Shown here piece by piece: positions 8,495-18,327 of a DNA stretch of 34,085 nt. The position numbers and the translations under genes are program-made. The stretch comes from Lachnospiraceae bacterium UBA6403 (GTDB lineage: Bacteria > Bacillota > Clostridia > Lachnospirales > Lachnospiraceae): contig DJPV01000035.1 in the NCBI GenBank assembly GCA_002437435.1, positions 63,485 to 97,569 on the forward strand, read 5' to 3'. The notes under the pieces are model-generated. The model was not told the origin of the DNA and ran no database searches. It worked only from the letters and a program-made list of their open reading frames with translations. Position 1 is the stretch's first letter. Each line of letters begins with the position of its first letter.

Positions 8495-8980
8495 CTAAAA
8501 TGTTCTGTTATATTTTTCCTTTATACGATTGACAACTTCTACCGGAACAAACTGTGTAACATCTACACCATATCTTGCATACTCCTTCACGATACTGGAA
8601 CTCAGATATGCATATTCAATACTGGTTGTCAAAAATACGGTGTCAATCTCCGGTGCAACTTTCCGGTTACTCTGTGCAATCTGCAATTCATATTCAAAAT
8701 CTGTTACAGCTCTCAAACCTCTGATGATTGTTTTTACTCCATTCTTTCTGGCAAAATCAACCAACAGACCTCCAAAGCTCTCAACACGAACGTTCGGTAT
8801 ATCTGACACCACTTCAGACAACATATTAACACGTTCTTCTACAGAAAACAATGGAGTTTTTGAAGTATTGTTCAAAACGCCGATGATCACTTCGTCAAAC
8901 ATCTCTGCAGAGCGTTTGATTACATCCAGATGTCCCAATGTGACCGGGTCAAAACTTCCCGGATAAATTGCACTACCCAT
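8495..8980 (-). CDS. coaD: Phosphopantetheine adenylyltransferase
   Basis: CoaD transfers AMP from ATP to 4'-phosphopantetheine, the penultimate step of coenzyme A synthesis. The 161-residue length is standard. The nucleotidyltransferase motif [17 protein letters not shown] contains the T/HxGH signature; further signatures are [33 protein letters not shown], and [11 protein letters not shown], which stands for the ISSTxxR-like motif. The start ATG has AGGAG 10 nt upstream and is 1 bp after the rsmD stop. The rsmD-coaD pair is conserved across Firmicutes. Confidence 0.97.
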   Translation of the reverse strand: MGSAIYPGSFDPVTLGHLDVIKRSAEMFDEVIIGVLNNTSKTPLFSVEERVNMLSEVVSDIPNVRVESFGGLLVDFARKNGVKTIIRGLRAVTDFEYELQIAQSNRKVAPEIDTVFLTTSIEYAYLSSSIVKEYARYGVDVTQFVPVEVVNRIKEKYNRTF

Positions 8981-8981
8981 T

Positions 8982-9539
8982 TTATAGTATCTCCTGTATA
9001 AATGTATGTTTATTCGTCTTATACTTCTTCACACGGTCAATCTCAAATCCGATATCTGCTAAATAGTCATATTCTGTATCCAGATCTGACTCTACAATGA
9101 TCCATGTATTTTTGTCGACGATATTTGATGACGCAAGGCGGTTCAGCACCTGTTTTTCCAATAATTTCCCATATGGCGGATCCATAAATATAATATCAAA
9201 CACAAGCCCTGTCCGCTCCAGACTGTCAATTGCCGCAACGCAATCACCTGTAATAACCCTTGCCTTATCTTTTAATCGGGTAAATTCCAGATTATGGTTA
9301 ATACAATCCACTGCTTTCCGATTCTGTTCTACAAGAACAACCTGCTTTGCTCCACGGCTCAGTGCTTCGATCGCGATCGCACCGCTTCCGCTGAAAAGAT
9401 CCAGAAATATACAATCCGGCAATTCTCTTGATATGATATTAAACAAAGTCTCTTTTATCCGATCTGTTGTCGGTCTGGTATCCATTGTGTCAATTGTTTC
9501 CAGTCGGAGACTTCTGGCAGTTCCTGCTATTACTCTCAT
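8982..9539 (-). CDS. rsmD: 16S rRNA (guanine-966-N2)-methyltransferase RsmD
   Basis: An SAM-dependent methyltransferase of 185 residues that modifies 16S rRNA. It starts with [15 protein letters not shown] and [15 protein letters not shown], then the SAM-binding motif [20 protein letters not shown] (about 45-63) and the catalytic motif IFMDPPYG (about 119-126) typical of N2-guanine methylases. GGGAG lies about 10 nt before the ATG. It is the first gene of the rsmD-coaD-coiled-coil operon and has its own promoter, which overlaps the end of the upstream cellulase gene. Confidence 0.95.
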   Translation of the reverse strand: MRVIAGTARSLRLETIDTMDTRPTTDRIKETLFNIISRELPDCIFLDLFSGSGAIAIEALSRGAKQVVLVEQNRKAVDCINHNLEFTRLKDKARVITGDCVAAIDSLERTGLVFDIIFMDPPYGKLLEKQVLNRLASSNIVDKNTWIIVESDLDTEYDYLADIGFEIDRVKKYKTNKHTFIQEIL

Positions 9540-9577
9540 AAATCATGATCTCCCGTAGGTTGTTAAAATCTTTTTTT

Positions 9578-9605
9578 ATTGTATATATTTCATTCCTTTT
9601 GTCAA
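9578..9605 (-). promoter_or_regulatory. Sigma-A type promoter of rsmD-coaD
   Basis: On the minus strand, a consensus TTGACA (9605-9600) and TACAAT (9583-9578) are separated by 16 bp. The -35 box overlaps the TGA stop of the GH5 gene (9602-9604), so the two transcription units abut with no terminator between them. Confidence 0.7.
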
Positions 9606-11233
9606 TAGGAACTCTCAATTTTTTCCTTAATATACCGTCCACTGTCTGACAGATCATCATCCGTAAATCCGCTGGTCTTTGTACAGGAAGAATCAAATAA
9701 TGATGAAGTCTCAGCTTTATTCGAGATATTCCATGCTGCATAGCTTAAGTTCTTATCATTGATCAGATCAAACCATGCATCGGACTGATCATAATCAATA
9801 GAACCATTTCCTGACGCATCACATAAGCCAAACTCTGATACAATAATCGGAAGCCCTGCATCAAGCGCTGACTGAACTTTATTTCTCAGATCATCCTTAT
9901 GTGTTGCCGCATAGAAATGAACAGCATACATCAGATTTGTCTGATCATTGATCGGATCTGCCGCTGCTGCATCCACATCCTGGCTCCAGGTTGGCGTTCC
10001 GACAATAATAATGGCATCCGGTGCATTTTTCCGTATGATCGGGATGATCGTTTCCGCATAGTCCTTTATAGAATCCCATGTTGTACCACCATTTGGTTCA
10101 TTTGCGATCTCATAGATCACATTCCCATAAGAAGCATATTTCTTTGATATACGATCAAAAAAATCTTTTGCATCCTCTATATGCATATTGGGATCATTAT
10201 CACTTAAGATATGCCAGTCAATAATTGCATACAGTCCCAGCTCTGTCGCTGCATCAACACCTTTTCCCAGCAGCTCCTCAATCTCTGATTTATTTCCACC
10301 GGAACAATATCCATAAGAATCCCCGGTATCTGTGTACATGGCAAAGCGTACCAGATTGATACCAAAGGAATCTTTAAAATACTGATAAGTATCCTTGTTT
10401 ACAAAATCAGCAAACCATGTAAGTCCGTGTGTACTGACACCCTTTAACTGGAACTTGCTACCGAAAGCATCTACCAGATCCGTTCCTGATACCGCAAGTT
10501 TTCCATGCGTCTTATACGGATCATCTTCTTTTTTACCAGTTTTAGTATCTGTAACCTTATTGCTGCCGGACTGATCTTTTTTATTACCGTCACGGGATTG
10601 TCCGTCTGTCCTATTATTTTCAGTATTTGCATCAGCCTGATCTGCTGCACCGAAGGAATCTGCCACTTCTTTCCCTGCGATCAATAAAGTACAGTGAACA
10701 GGCTTCACATCAGATGCTGATAAATTATATCCAAAATCAATGCTGCCGCCAGCAGGGATCTCCTCATTATAGCTTTCTGCAGTTACATGAACCACCGATC
10801 CATCCGCTGTATACTTTCCATTCCAGAGCTGATCGATCGTTACTTTTCCTGAAAATTCCAGATCAACACTCCAATCCGTTACAGCTTTATCGGTCTTATT
10901 ATAGATCGTAACCGTCTCTGTAGCGGCTGTCATTCCGTTATTTTCCCATGTACTTCCAACCGTTACTTCCGCATATAAAGTCTTCTTGTCATCTGCCGGC
11001 TGTCCGGTATCAGATGCAGTCTTTTCTTCCTTTTGATCAGCACCAGCTTCAGCCTCCTGATCCGCATCCTGCTCGGATGCCTCTATCATAGCTTCTGTTC
11101 CGGTGTTCTTCTGACCATCCGAATCATTGTTATTCCGGTTTTTTGCCACCAGTGTGACAGACAGCGCCACGACAGCTGCTGCAAGCACTATGATGACTCC
11201 CCACAACACAATCATCTTTTTCTTCTGGTTCAT
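9602..11233 (-). CDS. Membrane-anchored GH5 endoglucanase with CBM2-like module
   Basis: A 543-residue secreted or membrane-tethered cellulase. A basic start and one hydrophobic helix (about 8-31) act as signal anchor, followed by an acidic linker (about 35-82), a CBM2-like cellulose-binding module (about 86-192, with WNGKYT and the DWSVDLEFSG pattern), a polar linker rich in N, D and K (about 198-238), and a GH5 catalytic domain (about 243-541). The acid/base Glu is in YEIANEPNGG (near 379) and the nucleophile Glu in PIIVSEFGLCD (near 467); AIIDWH and VHFYAATHKDD also fit GH5 subfamily 2. ATG chosen with GGGAG 10 nt upstream; a GTG two codons earlier is possible. It is the last gene after the moxR-DUF58 group, an unexpected neighbour. 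Confidence 0.92.
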   Translation of the reverse strand: MNQKKKMIVLWGVIIVLAAAVVALSVTLVAKNRNNNDSDGQKNTGTEAMIEASEQDADQEAEAGADQKEEKTASDTGQPADDKKTLYAEVTVGSTWENNGMTAATETVTIYNKTDKAVTDWSVDLEFSGKVTIDQLWNGKYTADGSVVHVTAESYNEEIPAGGSIDFGYNLSASDVKPVHCTLLIAGKEVADSFGAADQADANTENNRTDGQSRDGNKKDQSGSNKVTDTKTGKKEDDPYKTHGKLAVSGTDLVDAFGSKFQLKGVSTHGLTWFADFVNKDTYQYFKDSFGINLVRFAMYTDTGDSYGYCSGGNKSEIEELLGKGVDAATELGLYAIIDWHILSDNDPNMHIEDAKDFFDRISKKYASYGNVIYEIANEPNGGTTWDSIKDYAETIIPIIRKNAPDAIIIVGTPTWSQDVDAAAADPINDQTNLMYAVHFYAATHKDDLRNKVQSALDAGLPIIVSEFGLCDASGNGSIDYDQSDAWFDLINDKNLSYAAWNISNKAETSSLFDSSCTKTSGFTDDDLSDSGRYIKEKIESSY

Positions 11234-11264
11234 TTTCACACTTCTCCCTTTTTATTTTCCTTTT

Positions 11265-12503
11265 TTATTTATCTTTTTTATTCTGCCTTGATGCTTCTTT
11301 CATTTCCTGTATAACAAACCCGTCCACTGTCCTGTCTCCATACCGAATCTGTTCATAGATCGCAGAAACACCATCTACATTCCCATCCTCCGACTCTGAT
11401 ATCTCCTGCCTGATATCTTCACAGGTCAGCCGCCTGTTAAGTGTGATCACATTCTTATACCGAAGGATCGATCTCTTATAAATCCTTCTTGCCCGTTCTT
11501 CATCCGTCAGCCTGCGCAGAATATGTCTGTCCGTTACCCGTTCTTTATATTGATTTGGTTCTTCATTGACAAGTTCGGTCACATCATCCGCATAGCTTCT
11601 TGGTCTCAGAAGAAAATGGATCACCTGCATCAACATCCGTACCAGCAGGAAAAGCAGGAGCAAAACGACAAATACCTTTAATATCAATGTGAATACATCA
11701 TATCCCTTTACGCTGTTCTGATAATATTCATTTATAGTATCCTGATAATCGAGACTGGTCGCTGCCGGACCGCCCTTCGTAAGCAGTGTCAATACAAATA
11801 CCCATATGACCATGATTGCACCAAATACTGTCTGAACCACTTTCGCAAATGCATGTGCAAGCACATTTACAAGCCCGGAGAGGTCAAGGAAACGACATGC
11901 TCCCATCAATAGCAGTACGATTCCTGACAGGAATAATACAACCCTGCCATTTATAAATGCGATATCACGGATGGATTGCTCCGACACTTCTGTTGTCTGT
12001 GAGATATAGCGTTTTAACCCCTGTACATACCGGATCATCAGATATATAGCCATAAGTAATGCAACTGCAATATAAGACAGATTCGACAAAACAGGAAGCT
12101 TCATACCGATACTTGCAAAATAAATAATGATTCCTGCTAAGATCGATGGCCACGGTTCGCTCATATTTGTAAGTCTGGAACCCCTCTTTGCATAAGCAAC
12201 CGCACATGGCAGCAGATACCCGATATTATAGATTCCTGTAACCGCCCGAATCCATACTGCGCCCGGCAAGATAACTAAAAGTCCTGCAAGCACCAGATGT
12301 CCGGCAGTAAGTAATACATGATTCGGTGCAAAATCCCTGATCAGATAGGAAAGCAGAAATACTCCAGCAATCCAGAACGCATACATGAGCCGTGGATCTT
12401 GTCTCATAAATATCATACAGAACGCATACATGAACAATTCTGCCGCTGCCACCTCATAAAGGTATCGCAAGCCTCTCTCTGCCCAGTATATCTTATGTGT
12501 CAT
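11265..12503 (-). CDS. Multi-pass membrane protein of the MoxR-DUF58 operon
   Basis: A 412-residue integral membrane protein that I cannot assign to a named family. About nine hydrophobic segments occupy residues 15-310 (six in the first 165, then clusters near 187-205, 215-243 and 270-298), followed by a cytoplasmic basic C-terminal region (about 300-412) with RRLTDEERARRIYKRSI and TCEDIRQEI. That C-terminal pattern resembles the end of the transglutaminase/DUF4129 proteins that accompany DUF58 and MoxR, but no transglutaminase Cys-His-Asp core is present. GGAGG lies 9 nt before the ATG. The start overlaps the DUF58 gene stop by 11 bp, so translation is probably coupled. Confidence 0.8.
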   Translation of the reverse strand: MTHKIYWAERGLRYLYEVAAAELFMYAFCMIFMRQDPRLMYAFWIAGVFLLSYLIRDFAPNHVLLTAGHLVLAGLLVILPGAVWIRAVTGIYNIGYLLPCAVAYAKRGSRLTNMSEPWPSILAGIIIYFASIGMKLPVLSNLSYIAVALLMAIYLMIRYVQGLKRYISQTTEVSEQSIRDIAFINGRVVLFLSGIVLLLMGACRFLDLSGLVNVLAHAFAKVVQTVFGAIMVIWVFVLTLLTKGGPAATSLDYQDTINEYYQNSVKGYDVFTLILKVFVVLLLLFLLVRMLMQVIHFLLRPRSYADDVTELVNEEPNQYKERVTDRHILRRLTDEERARRIYKRSILRYKNVITLNRRLTCEDIRQEISESEDGNVDGVSAIYEQIRYGDRTVDGFVIQEMKEASRQNKKDK

Positions 12504-13614
12504 TTAACTCTACCTCCATTCCATGAAGATAAGGTCTGATATCATCGCATCCCTGTATATCCAGGTACGGAACGACCATATAGATATTTTTTCCCTTTTC
12601 AACCATATGGTCAATTTCATTTAGCAAATTCTCTTTATGATATGCAGATATGATCAAATATGTAGTATCACTGTCCATATCTGACATTTCTTGTCTCATC
12701 ATATCAAGGAATGCATCAATCCCCGCATTTTCCGTTATCCGTGCCAGATATTTATCAACCGTAAAACGATGTTCTCCGGACGAACCGAAATCCACCCATT
12801 CCATCTCACCGGACAACAGATCATATCCATTTGCCCGTATCATGACAGGAATCCGATTATCCAGAAAGTAAGATGCCGCCGTAGATGCTATGCTGATACA
12901 CATTTCCTGTATATAATGGACTCTTATCATCGTATTCGGCTCCAGACAGACAAGTATCTTGACCCTCTGTTCTGCCGTGTGCTCATATACATTAACCATC
13001 AGATCGTCACATCTGGCTGTTGCCTTCCAGTTAATACTCTTTCTCGGATCTCCCACACAGTAAGCCCGCAGCCCGGAAAATGCAAACGGATCCGGGAAAA
13101 GACTTTTTTTTGAGGCCAGATCCCCCATCATACCATCTAAAACTGCATCAAGCTGTATATTAGAAAGCTTTTCAGGAAATACATACAGATATGCATGATT
13201 TTCTACAGACAGGGCAAATGTCTTCGACATCAGGAAATCCTTTGCCATCAATTTTACAGCACTGATGAAAAATAATCCCCGTTCCTTTGCCATAAATGAA
13301 AGCTTTCTGACCACCTTTTGGTTCCCCATAATAGAAAATGGATCGTTCCTGTGATAAAAATCTGTAACAACCGCATTCTCATTTTCCTGAAACTGCAAAG
13401 ATCTTGCTGTGGAAAACTTCACATGTAAGGTTGTAAGCGGAAGCTTCTTTCGATTTATAATTGTCTCTGTTATTCCTGATTCATCACCGATCTCCAGATA
13501 TTTATCATCAAAATCCAGATTAAGAGAAAGCCCCTGATCCCAATATTTGCGGTAAATAACTGCCTGTCCCAGATAAATCACCAGAAAGCACAATACTGCT
13601 ACCAGTATCTCCAT
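12493..13614 (-). CDS. DUF58 domain-containing protein (MoxR partner)
   Basis: A 373-residue protein with one N-terminal membrane helix (MEILVAVLCFLVIYLGQAV), a beta-rich region, and the DUF58 core: FSGLRAYCVGDPRKSINWKATAR, seen here as DPRKSINWKATAR with VNVYEHTAEQRVKILVCLE, where a von Willebrand A-like fold follows. Such proteins act with MoxR AAA+ ATPases in envelope or complex assembly, but their exact role is poorly known. The start at 13614 is supported by GGAG 7 nt upstream and begins two bases after the moxR stop; a longer frame to 13656 would overlap moxR and lacks a ribosome binding site. Confidence 0.88.
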   Translation of the reverse strand: MEILVAVLCFLVIYLGQAVIYRKYWDQGLSLNLDFDDKYLEIGDESGITETIINRKKLPLTTLHVKFSTARSLQFQENENAVVTDFYHRNDPFSIMGNQKVVRKLSFMAKERGLFFISAVKLMAKDFLMSKTFALSVENHAYLYVFPEKLSNIQLDAVLDGMMGDLASKKSLFPDPFAFSGLRAYCVGDPRKSINWKATARCDDLMVNVYEHTAEQRVKILVCLEPNTMIRVHYIQEMCISIASTAASYFLDNRIPVMIRANGYDLLSGEMEWVDFGSSGEHRFTVDKYLARITENAGIDAFLDMMRQEMSDMDSDTTYLIISAYHKENLLNEIDHMVEKGKNIYMVVPYLDIQGCDDIRPYLHGMEVELNDT

Positions 13615-13615
13615 A

Positions 13616-14566
13616 TTATTTCTCCCAATCTTCAATCGGAACAGTGATCTGATCAACCAGTTCCCTGATCACTGCCTTTTCCTTTTTCTCATCCATGTGT
13701 CCTGTCATGATCACACGATGTGCAAGGACATATGGCGCCATATATCGGACATCATCCGGGCGGACAAAGGTTCTTCCATCCATAGCAGCATATGCCTGTG
13801 ACAGACGAAGAAGTCCTACCGTACCTCTGGAGCTAGCACCGACCTGTATCCGGCTGTTATTTCTGGTAGCAAGGATCATATCTGCAATATATTCCTTTAC
13901 ACACGGATGAACAAAAACTTTTCTGACTGCTTCCTGCATCATCTTTATATGATCCGTATCGCAGACTGTCTGAAGTGTGTCAAATGGATTCGCAGACATA
14001 AACCGATCCATGATCGATACCTCTGTAGCCTTTGTATTATCCCCCATGGAGATCTTTACAAGAAAACGGTCAAGCTGAGCTTCCGGAAGCGGGTATGTAC
14101 CGGTCGTCTCGATCGGATTCTCTGTCGCAATAACAAAAAACGGTGCAGCAAGTACATGGCTTTCTCCATCGATCGTTACCTGCTGTTCTTCCATTGCTTC
14201 AAGCAGACTTGACTGTGTTCTCGGTGTTGCTCGGTTGATCTCATCTGCAAGCAGAATATTTGCAAATACAGGTCCCTTCACCAATACAAAATCTTCTGAT
14301 TTACGATTATAGATACTTAAGCCTGTAATATCGGACGGCATAAGATCCGGTGTAAACTGGATTCTCTTAAACTGTCCTCCGATCGTCTTTGCAAATGACT
14401 TTGCCAGAAGAGTCTTTCCTGTACCCGGTCTGTCCTCCACCAGCACATGACCTCCCGCAAAAAGTGCCGAGAGAATCACCCGTATCTCTTCTTCCCTGCC
14501 GATCAGTACCTTTGATATATTCTCACAGATCTTATCTGCCTGTTCTTTTACTTCTGTTATCTCCAT
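13616..14566 (-). CDS. MoxR family AAA+ ATPase
   Basis: A 316-residue AAA+ chaperone-like ATPase. Walker A is VEDRPGTGKTLLAKS (about 38-52), followed by the MoxR signature FTPDLMPSDITG, Walker B NILLADEINRATPRTQSSLLEAMEE, sensor 1 FFVIATENPIE, and an arginine-finger region PEAQLDRF. MoxR proteins are thought to help assemble or activate partner proteins, often carrying VWA domains; the DUF58 gene directly downstream (2 bp apart) is the usual partner. It is 15 bp after the recG stop, on the same strand, so it is probably in the recG transcript. ATG start with a plausible GGAG upstream. Confidence 0.95.
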   Translation of the reverse strand: MEITEVKEQADKICENISKVLIGREEEIRVILSALFAGGHVLVEDRPGTGKTLLAKSFAKTIGGQFKRIQFTPDLMPSDITGLSIYNRKSEDFVLVKGPVFANILLADEINRATPRTQSSLLEAMEEQQVTIDGESHVLAAPFFVIATENPIETTGTYPLPEAQLDRFLVKISMGDNTKATEVSIMDRFMSANPFDTLQTVCDTDHIKMMQEAVRKVFVHPCVKEYIADMILATRNNSRIQVGASSRGTVGLLRLSQAYAAMDGRTFVRPDDVRYMAPYVLAHRVIMTGHMDEKKEKAVIRELVDQITVPIEDWEK

Positions 14567-14581
14567 CGTTTCATACTCCTA

Positions 14582-16612
14582 CTATAATATCGGTTTCCCA
14601 TACATCTCATTTCTTGCTGCAACGCTTCGGTCAAATTCTGTCTGTATCTGACTGCCATACTTCTCATAAACATCCGATGCCGCCTTTAACATGTCGGCAT
14701 GTTTATAGATATCACCCATCTTAAAGAGTACATCTCCACTCTGACGGATGCCAAAGAAATCTCCCGGTCCTCTCCTTTTCAGATCTTCGCCTGCGATATA
14801 AAATCCATCATTTGAATCTGCCAGTACATTTAACCGTTCCATTACTTCTTTATTTTTCTTTCCACTGATAAAGATACAATAAGACTGTAAATTTCCACGT
14901 CCGACACGACCCCGGAGCTGATGTAACGCCGCCAGTCCGAACCGTTCTGCATTTTCTACCATCATAACCGTGGCATTCGGATTGTTGATTCCTACCTCGA
15001 TAACTGTTGTAGATACCAGTACATCAATCTTTCTATCATAAAAATCAGTCAGAATCCGGTTCTTTTCATCCCCTGTCATCTTTCCATGCAGATAGGCTAC
15101 ATGTATGCTGCTGTCAAGCTTCTGTGACAGTTCTTCCGAATACTCAACTACATTTGCCATATCATCTAAAGCTTCACTTTCCTCTACCATCGGACAGACC
15201 ACATAGACCTGATGTCCTTTCTTAATCTCCGCCTGGATAAACGCCTGTGCTTTCGGGCGGTAGCTCTCATCCACAACACAGTTTTTGATTGGAATACGGC
15301 CTGCCGGCAGTTCATTGATGACTGAAATATCCAGATCTCCATACATTATGATCGCGAGAGTTCTTGGTATCGGTGTTGCACTCATAACAAGGACATGCGG
15401 TGATCCGCCCTTTAACGACAGTTTTTCTCTCTGCCTTACACCAAAACGGTGCTGTTCATCCGTCACAACAAGTGCCAGATTGTCATATTCTACCCTGTCC
15501 TGTATCAAGGCATGCGTTCCAACGATCACATCCGCACGATGTTCTGCGATCTCCTGATATGTTTCTCTCTTCTCCTTTGCTGTCATCGAGCCTGTTAACA
15601 GCACCACATGGATTCCATATGGTTCAAATAAGCCGGTCAGCTCTTTAAAATGCTGATTTGCAAGCACCTCAGTAGGAGCCATGATAACCCCCTGATAATC
15701 CTGCACCGCACAGGCAAACAGCGCGATTGCTGCAACGATCGTCTTACCGGAGCCAACATCCCCCTGCACCAGACGGTTCATCACATGCTCTGAATCCATA
15801 TCTGTCATGATATCCCGAACCGCATCCATCTGCGCCCCTGTCAGACGATACGGAAGACTCTCTATAAATTCAGTCACCTGCTCTGTAAATGGTATCTTCG
15901 CCTGATTATATTTAACTGTATCATGCTCTTTCAAGCTGTGCATATTCGCTATAAATTCATAAAATTCATCAAAAGCAACCCGTTTGATCGCGGCTCTTAA
16001 GTGGTCCTCCGTATCCGGAAAATGAATATAAGTCACAGCCTCATTTGCCCGCAGCAGATCATATTCATCCAAAATGTTCTCCGGTATATAATCCGAAAGT
16101 GTCTGAATCAGTGGAAGCGTACCCTTTACCGCTTTCTGGATCGTTTTACTCGTAATACCCGTTGTGCAGCCATATACCGGCTGCCATTCTTTTAAGATCT
16201 CCTGATATTTGGACACTGTATAGTATTCCGGCTGGCTCATCGTATACATGCCATTCTTGTATTTTACTTCACCGACAAAGATATAACGATCTCCAATATG
16301 AAAATAATTACGCAGAAAAGGACAATTAAACCATGTCAGTTTAATTGTCCCGGTATAATCTTTGGCATAAGCGGTCGCAATCGAGAATCCGCGAATCTTC
16401 TTCACCTCCACCCGACTGTTCATTGTCACACTTACTGCCTGACGCTCATCTGCCTGTATATCCTGAATATCAACAGGGTTCATATATGTAATATACGTTC
16501 TTGGATAATAATGGATAAGGTCACTCACTGTAGAGATACCAAGCTTTGCCAGATTACCGGCTGTTTTTTCTCCTATCCCCTTAATGCAAGTTACCTTATC
16601 CTTTAATTCCAT
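14582..16612 (-). CDS. recG: ATP-dependent DNA helicase RecG
   Basis: A 676-residue RecG that remodels stalled replication forks and branched DNA. The N-terminus holds a helix-hairpin-helix like stretch (VTCIKGIGEKTAGNLAKLGI) and the wedge OB domain (about 50-150). The helicase core shows motif I GDVGSGKTIVA (near 283), TGSMTAKEKRE, DEQHRFGVRQRE (motif II, near 383), MSATPIPRTLA (motif III) and the C-terminal block AERFGLAALHQLRGRVGRG, then the RecG wedge-contact end RGPGDFFGIRQSG. The length is normal. GGGAGAG precedes the ATG. It lies between fakA and moxR on the same strand, with gaps of 15 bp on either side. Confidence 0.97.
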   Translation of the reverse strand: MELKDKVTCIKGIGEKTAGNLAKLGISTVSDLIHYYPRTYITYMNPVDIQDIQADERQAVSVTMNSRVEVKKIRGFSIATAYAKDYTGTIKLTWFNCPFLRNYFHIGDRYIFVGEVKYKNGMYTMSQPEYYTVSKYQEILKEWQPVYGCTTGITSKTIQKAVKGTLPLIQTLSDYIPENILDEYDLLRANEAVTYIHFPDTEDHLRAAIKRVAFDEFYEFIANMHSLKEHDTVKYNQAKIPFTEQVTEFIESLPYRLTGAQMDAVRDIMTDMDSEHVMNRLVQGDVGSGKTIVAAIALFACAVQDYQGVIMAPTEVLANQHFKELTGLFEPYGIHVVLLTGSMTAKEKRETYQEIAEHRADVIVGTHALIQDRVEYDNLALVVTDEQHRFGVRQREKLSLKGGSPHVLVMSATPIPRTLAIIMYGDLDISVINELPAGRIPIKNCVVDESYRPKAQAFIQAEIKKGHQVYVVCPMVEESEALDDMANVVEYSEELSQKLDSSIHVAYLHGKMTGDEKNRILTDFYDRKIDVLVSTTVIEVGINNPNATVMMVENAERFGLAALHQLRGRVGRGNLQSYCIFISGKKNKEVMERLNVLADSNDGFYIAGEDLKRRGPGDFFGIRQSGDVLFKMGDIYKHADMLKAASDVYEKYGSQIQTEFDRSVAARNEMYGKPIL

Positions 16613-16627
16613 GTAGTTTCTCTCCCT

Positions 16628-18310
16628 TTATTCTACAGAAACAATGTAATAATAAATCGGCTGACCACCATAATAACTCTGTACATCGCAGTCCGGGAAG
16701 CTTTCTTCCACTCTTGCGGCGAAAGCCTCTGCATCCTCCTTCTTTACATCTGCTCCGTAATAAATACTGATCAATTCACTGTCTTCATCTACTGCATCTT
16801 TGATCAGATCAAATGTAACATCTGAAATATCACTGCCAACCGACACCAATCCCTTATCACCGATACCCATAATGTCGCCCTCATGGATTTCTTTTCCATC
16901 AATGGATGTATCTCTGACAGCATAGGTTACCTGTCCGCTCTTTACATTTGAGACAGCCTCTAACATATTGTTTTTATTGTCTTCTAATGCCATTGTACTG
17001 TCAAATGCAATCATGGCACTGATACCCTGTGGTGCATTTGCCGTTGCAAGAACAATAACATTCTTATCTTCGCATAAGCCGGCTGCCTGATTGGCTGCAA
17101 GAACAACATTTTTATTATTTGGGAATACAAATATATTCTCAGCATTGACCTTCTCAATCGCATTCAGCATATCCTCGGTACTTGGGTTCATGGTCTGACC
17201 ACCTTCGATCACATAATCAACTCCAAGTTCCATAAAGAATTCCTTTAATCCATCACCCATAGATACAGCGATAAATCCATACTGTTTCTTTGGCTGCCGT
17301 TTTTCTTTCTTTGCCTGTCTCTCAGCTTCCTGTCTGGCTGCTTCTTCCCGTTCTGCCTGTTTGATAACCTTCTCATGATGTTCCAGTCTCATATTATCAA
17401 CTTTCATATTTGACAGATAGCCAAGGGTAAGACCTTTTTCAAATGCCTGCCCCGGATGATTGGTATGAACATGTATCTTGACGATCTCTTCATCTGATAC
17501 ACAAACAATGGAGTCACCGATTGACTCTAAAAATTGTTTCAGATCTTCTTCCTCTTTCATACCATACTGTTTTTCCAGATTAATAATAAATTCTGTACAA
17601 TATCCAAACTTGATATCAGCTGACAGATCTTCTGAATACTTTGGATTGTCAACGCCGGAAGCTCCTGCTCCTGCAGGCTTCGTATCTTCAATTACAACAC
17701 GTCCAAGGACACAATCAACTGCACCCTTTAAGACTTCCATCAGACCCTGTCCACCGGAATCCACAACACCTGCTTCTTTTAATACCGGAAGTAGTTCCGG
17801 TGTAGAAGCAAGCACTTCATCTCCATGCTTAATGATGGTTTCACAGAATTCCTCTAATGTAATATCTGTACCTGCACATTCTCTTGCCTTGGTAGCAATA
17901 CCTCTTGCAACTGTAAGGATCGTTCCTTCCTTTGGTTTCATAACAGCCTTATATGCTGTCTCAACCGCCTTCTGAAATGCATCTGCAAGCTCTGTTACTC
18001 CAATCTCTGTTTTATCCCCGATCTTCTTGCTGAAGCCACGAAGAAGCTGGGAAAGGATTACGCCTGAATTACCTCTGGCTCCACGAAGGGAACCGTTTGA
18101 CATTGCCTTTGCAATATCACTCATGGTCTCCTTGCAGGATTCAACTTCCCTTTTTGCAGACATGATCGTCATTGTCATATTTGTTCCGGTATCTCCGTCC
18201 GGTACAGGGAACACATTCAGCTCATTAATATAATCTTTTTTGTTATCAAGGTTATTCGCACCAGCTATAAATGCTTTCTTCAGTGCAAGTGCATCAATCG
18301 TATTTTTCAC
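16628..18310 (-). CDS. fakA: DhaL/DegV-like protein, FakA/YloV family (fatty acid kinase catalytic subunit)
   Basis: A 560-residue protein with an N-terminal DhaL (DAK2) ATP-binding domain (about 8-200: NVFPVPDGDTGTNM, GSLRGARGNSGVILSQLLRG, VVDSGGQGLMEVL), a middle domain (about 230-330), a charged linker rich in E, K and Q, and a DegV-related C-terminal region (about 345-560: VIEGGQTMNPSTEDML, FVFPNNKNV). In staphylococci FakA phosphorylates fatty acids held by a DegV-type FakB; the B subunit is not in this window. Start is GTG with GGAGG about 10 nt upstream. It follows asp23 by 17 bp, the common yloU-yloV order, and precedes recG. Confidence 0.93.
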   Translation of the reverse strand: MKNTIDALALKKAFIAGANNLDNKKDYINELNVFPVPDGDTGTNMTMTIMSAKREVESCKETMSDIAKAMSNGSLRGARGNSGVILSQLLRGFSKKIGDKTEIGVTELADAFQKAVETAYKAVMKPKEGTILTVARGIATKARECAGTDITLEEFCETIIKHGDEVLASTPELLPVLKEAGVVDSGGQGLMEVLKGAVDCVLGRVVIEDTKPAGAGASGVDNPKYSEDLSADIKFGYCTEFIINLEKQYGMKEEEDLKQFLESIGDSIVCVSDEEIVKIHVHTNHPGQAFEKGLTLGYLSNMKVDNMRLEHHEKVIKQAEREEAARQEAERQAKKEKRQPKKQYGFIAVSMGDGLKEFFMELGVDYVIEGGQTMNPSTEDMLNAIEKVNAENIFVFPNNKNVVLAANQAAGLCEDKNVIVLATANAPQGISAMIAFDSTMALEDNKNNMLEAVSNVKSGQVTYAVRDTSIDGKEIHEGDIMGIGDKGLVSVGSDISDVTFDLIKDAVDEDSELISIYYGADVKKEDAEAFAARVEESFPDCDVQSYYGGQPIYYYIVSVE

Positions 18311-18327
18311 TTTTACAGTTCCTCCGT

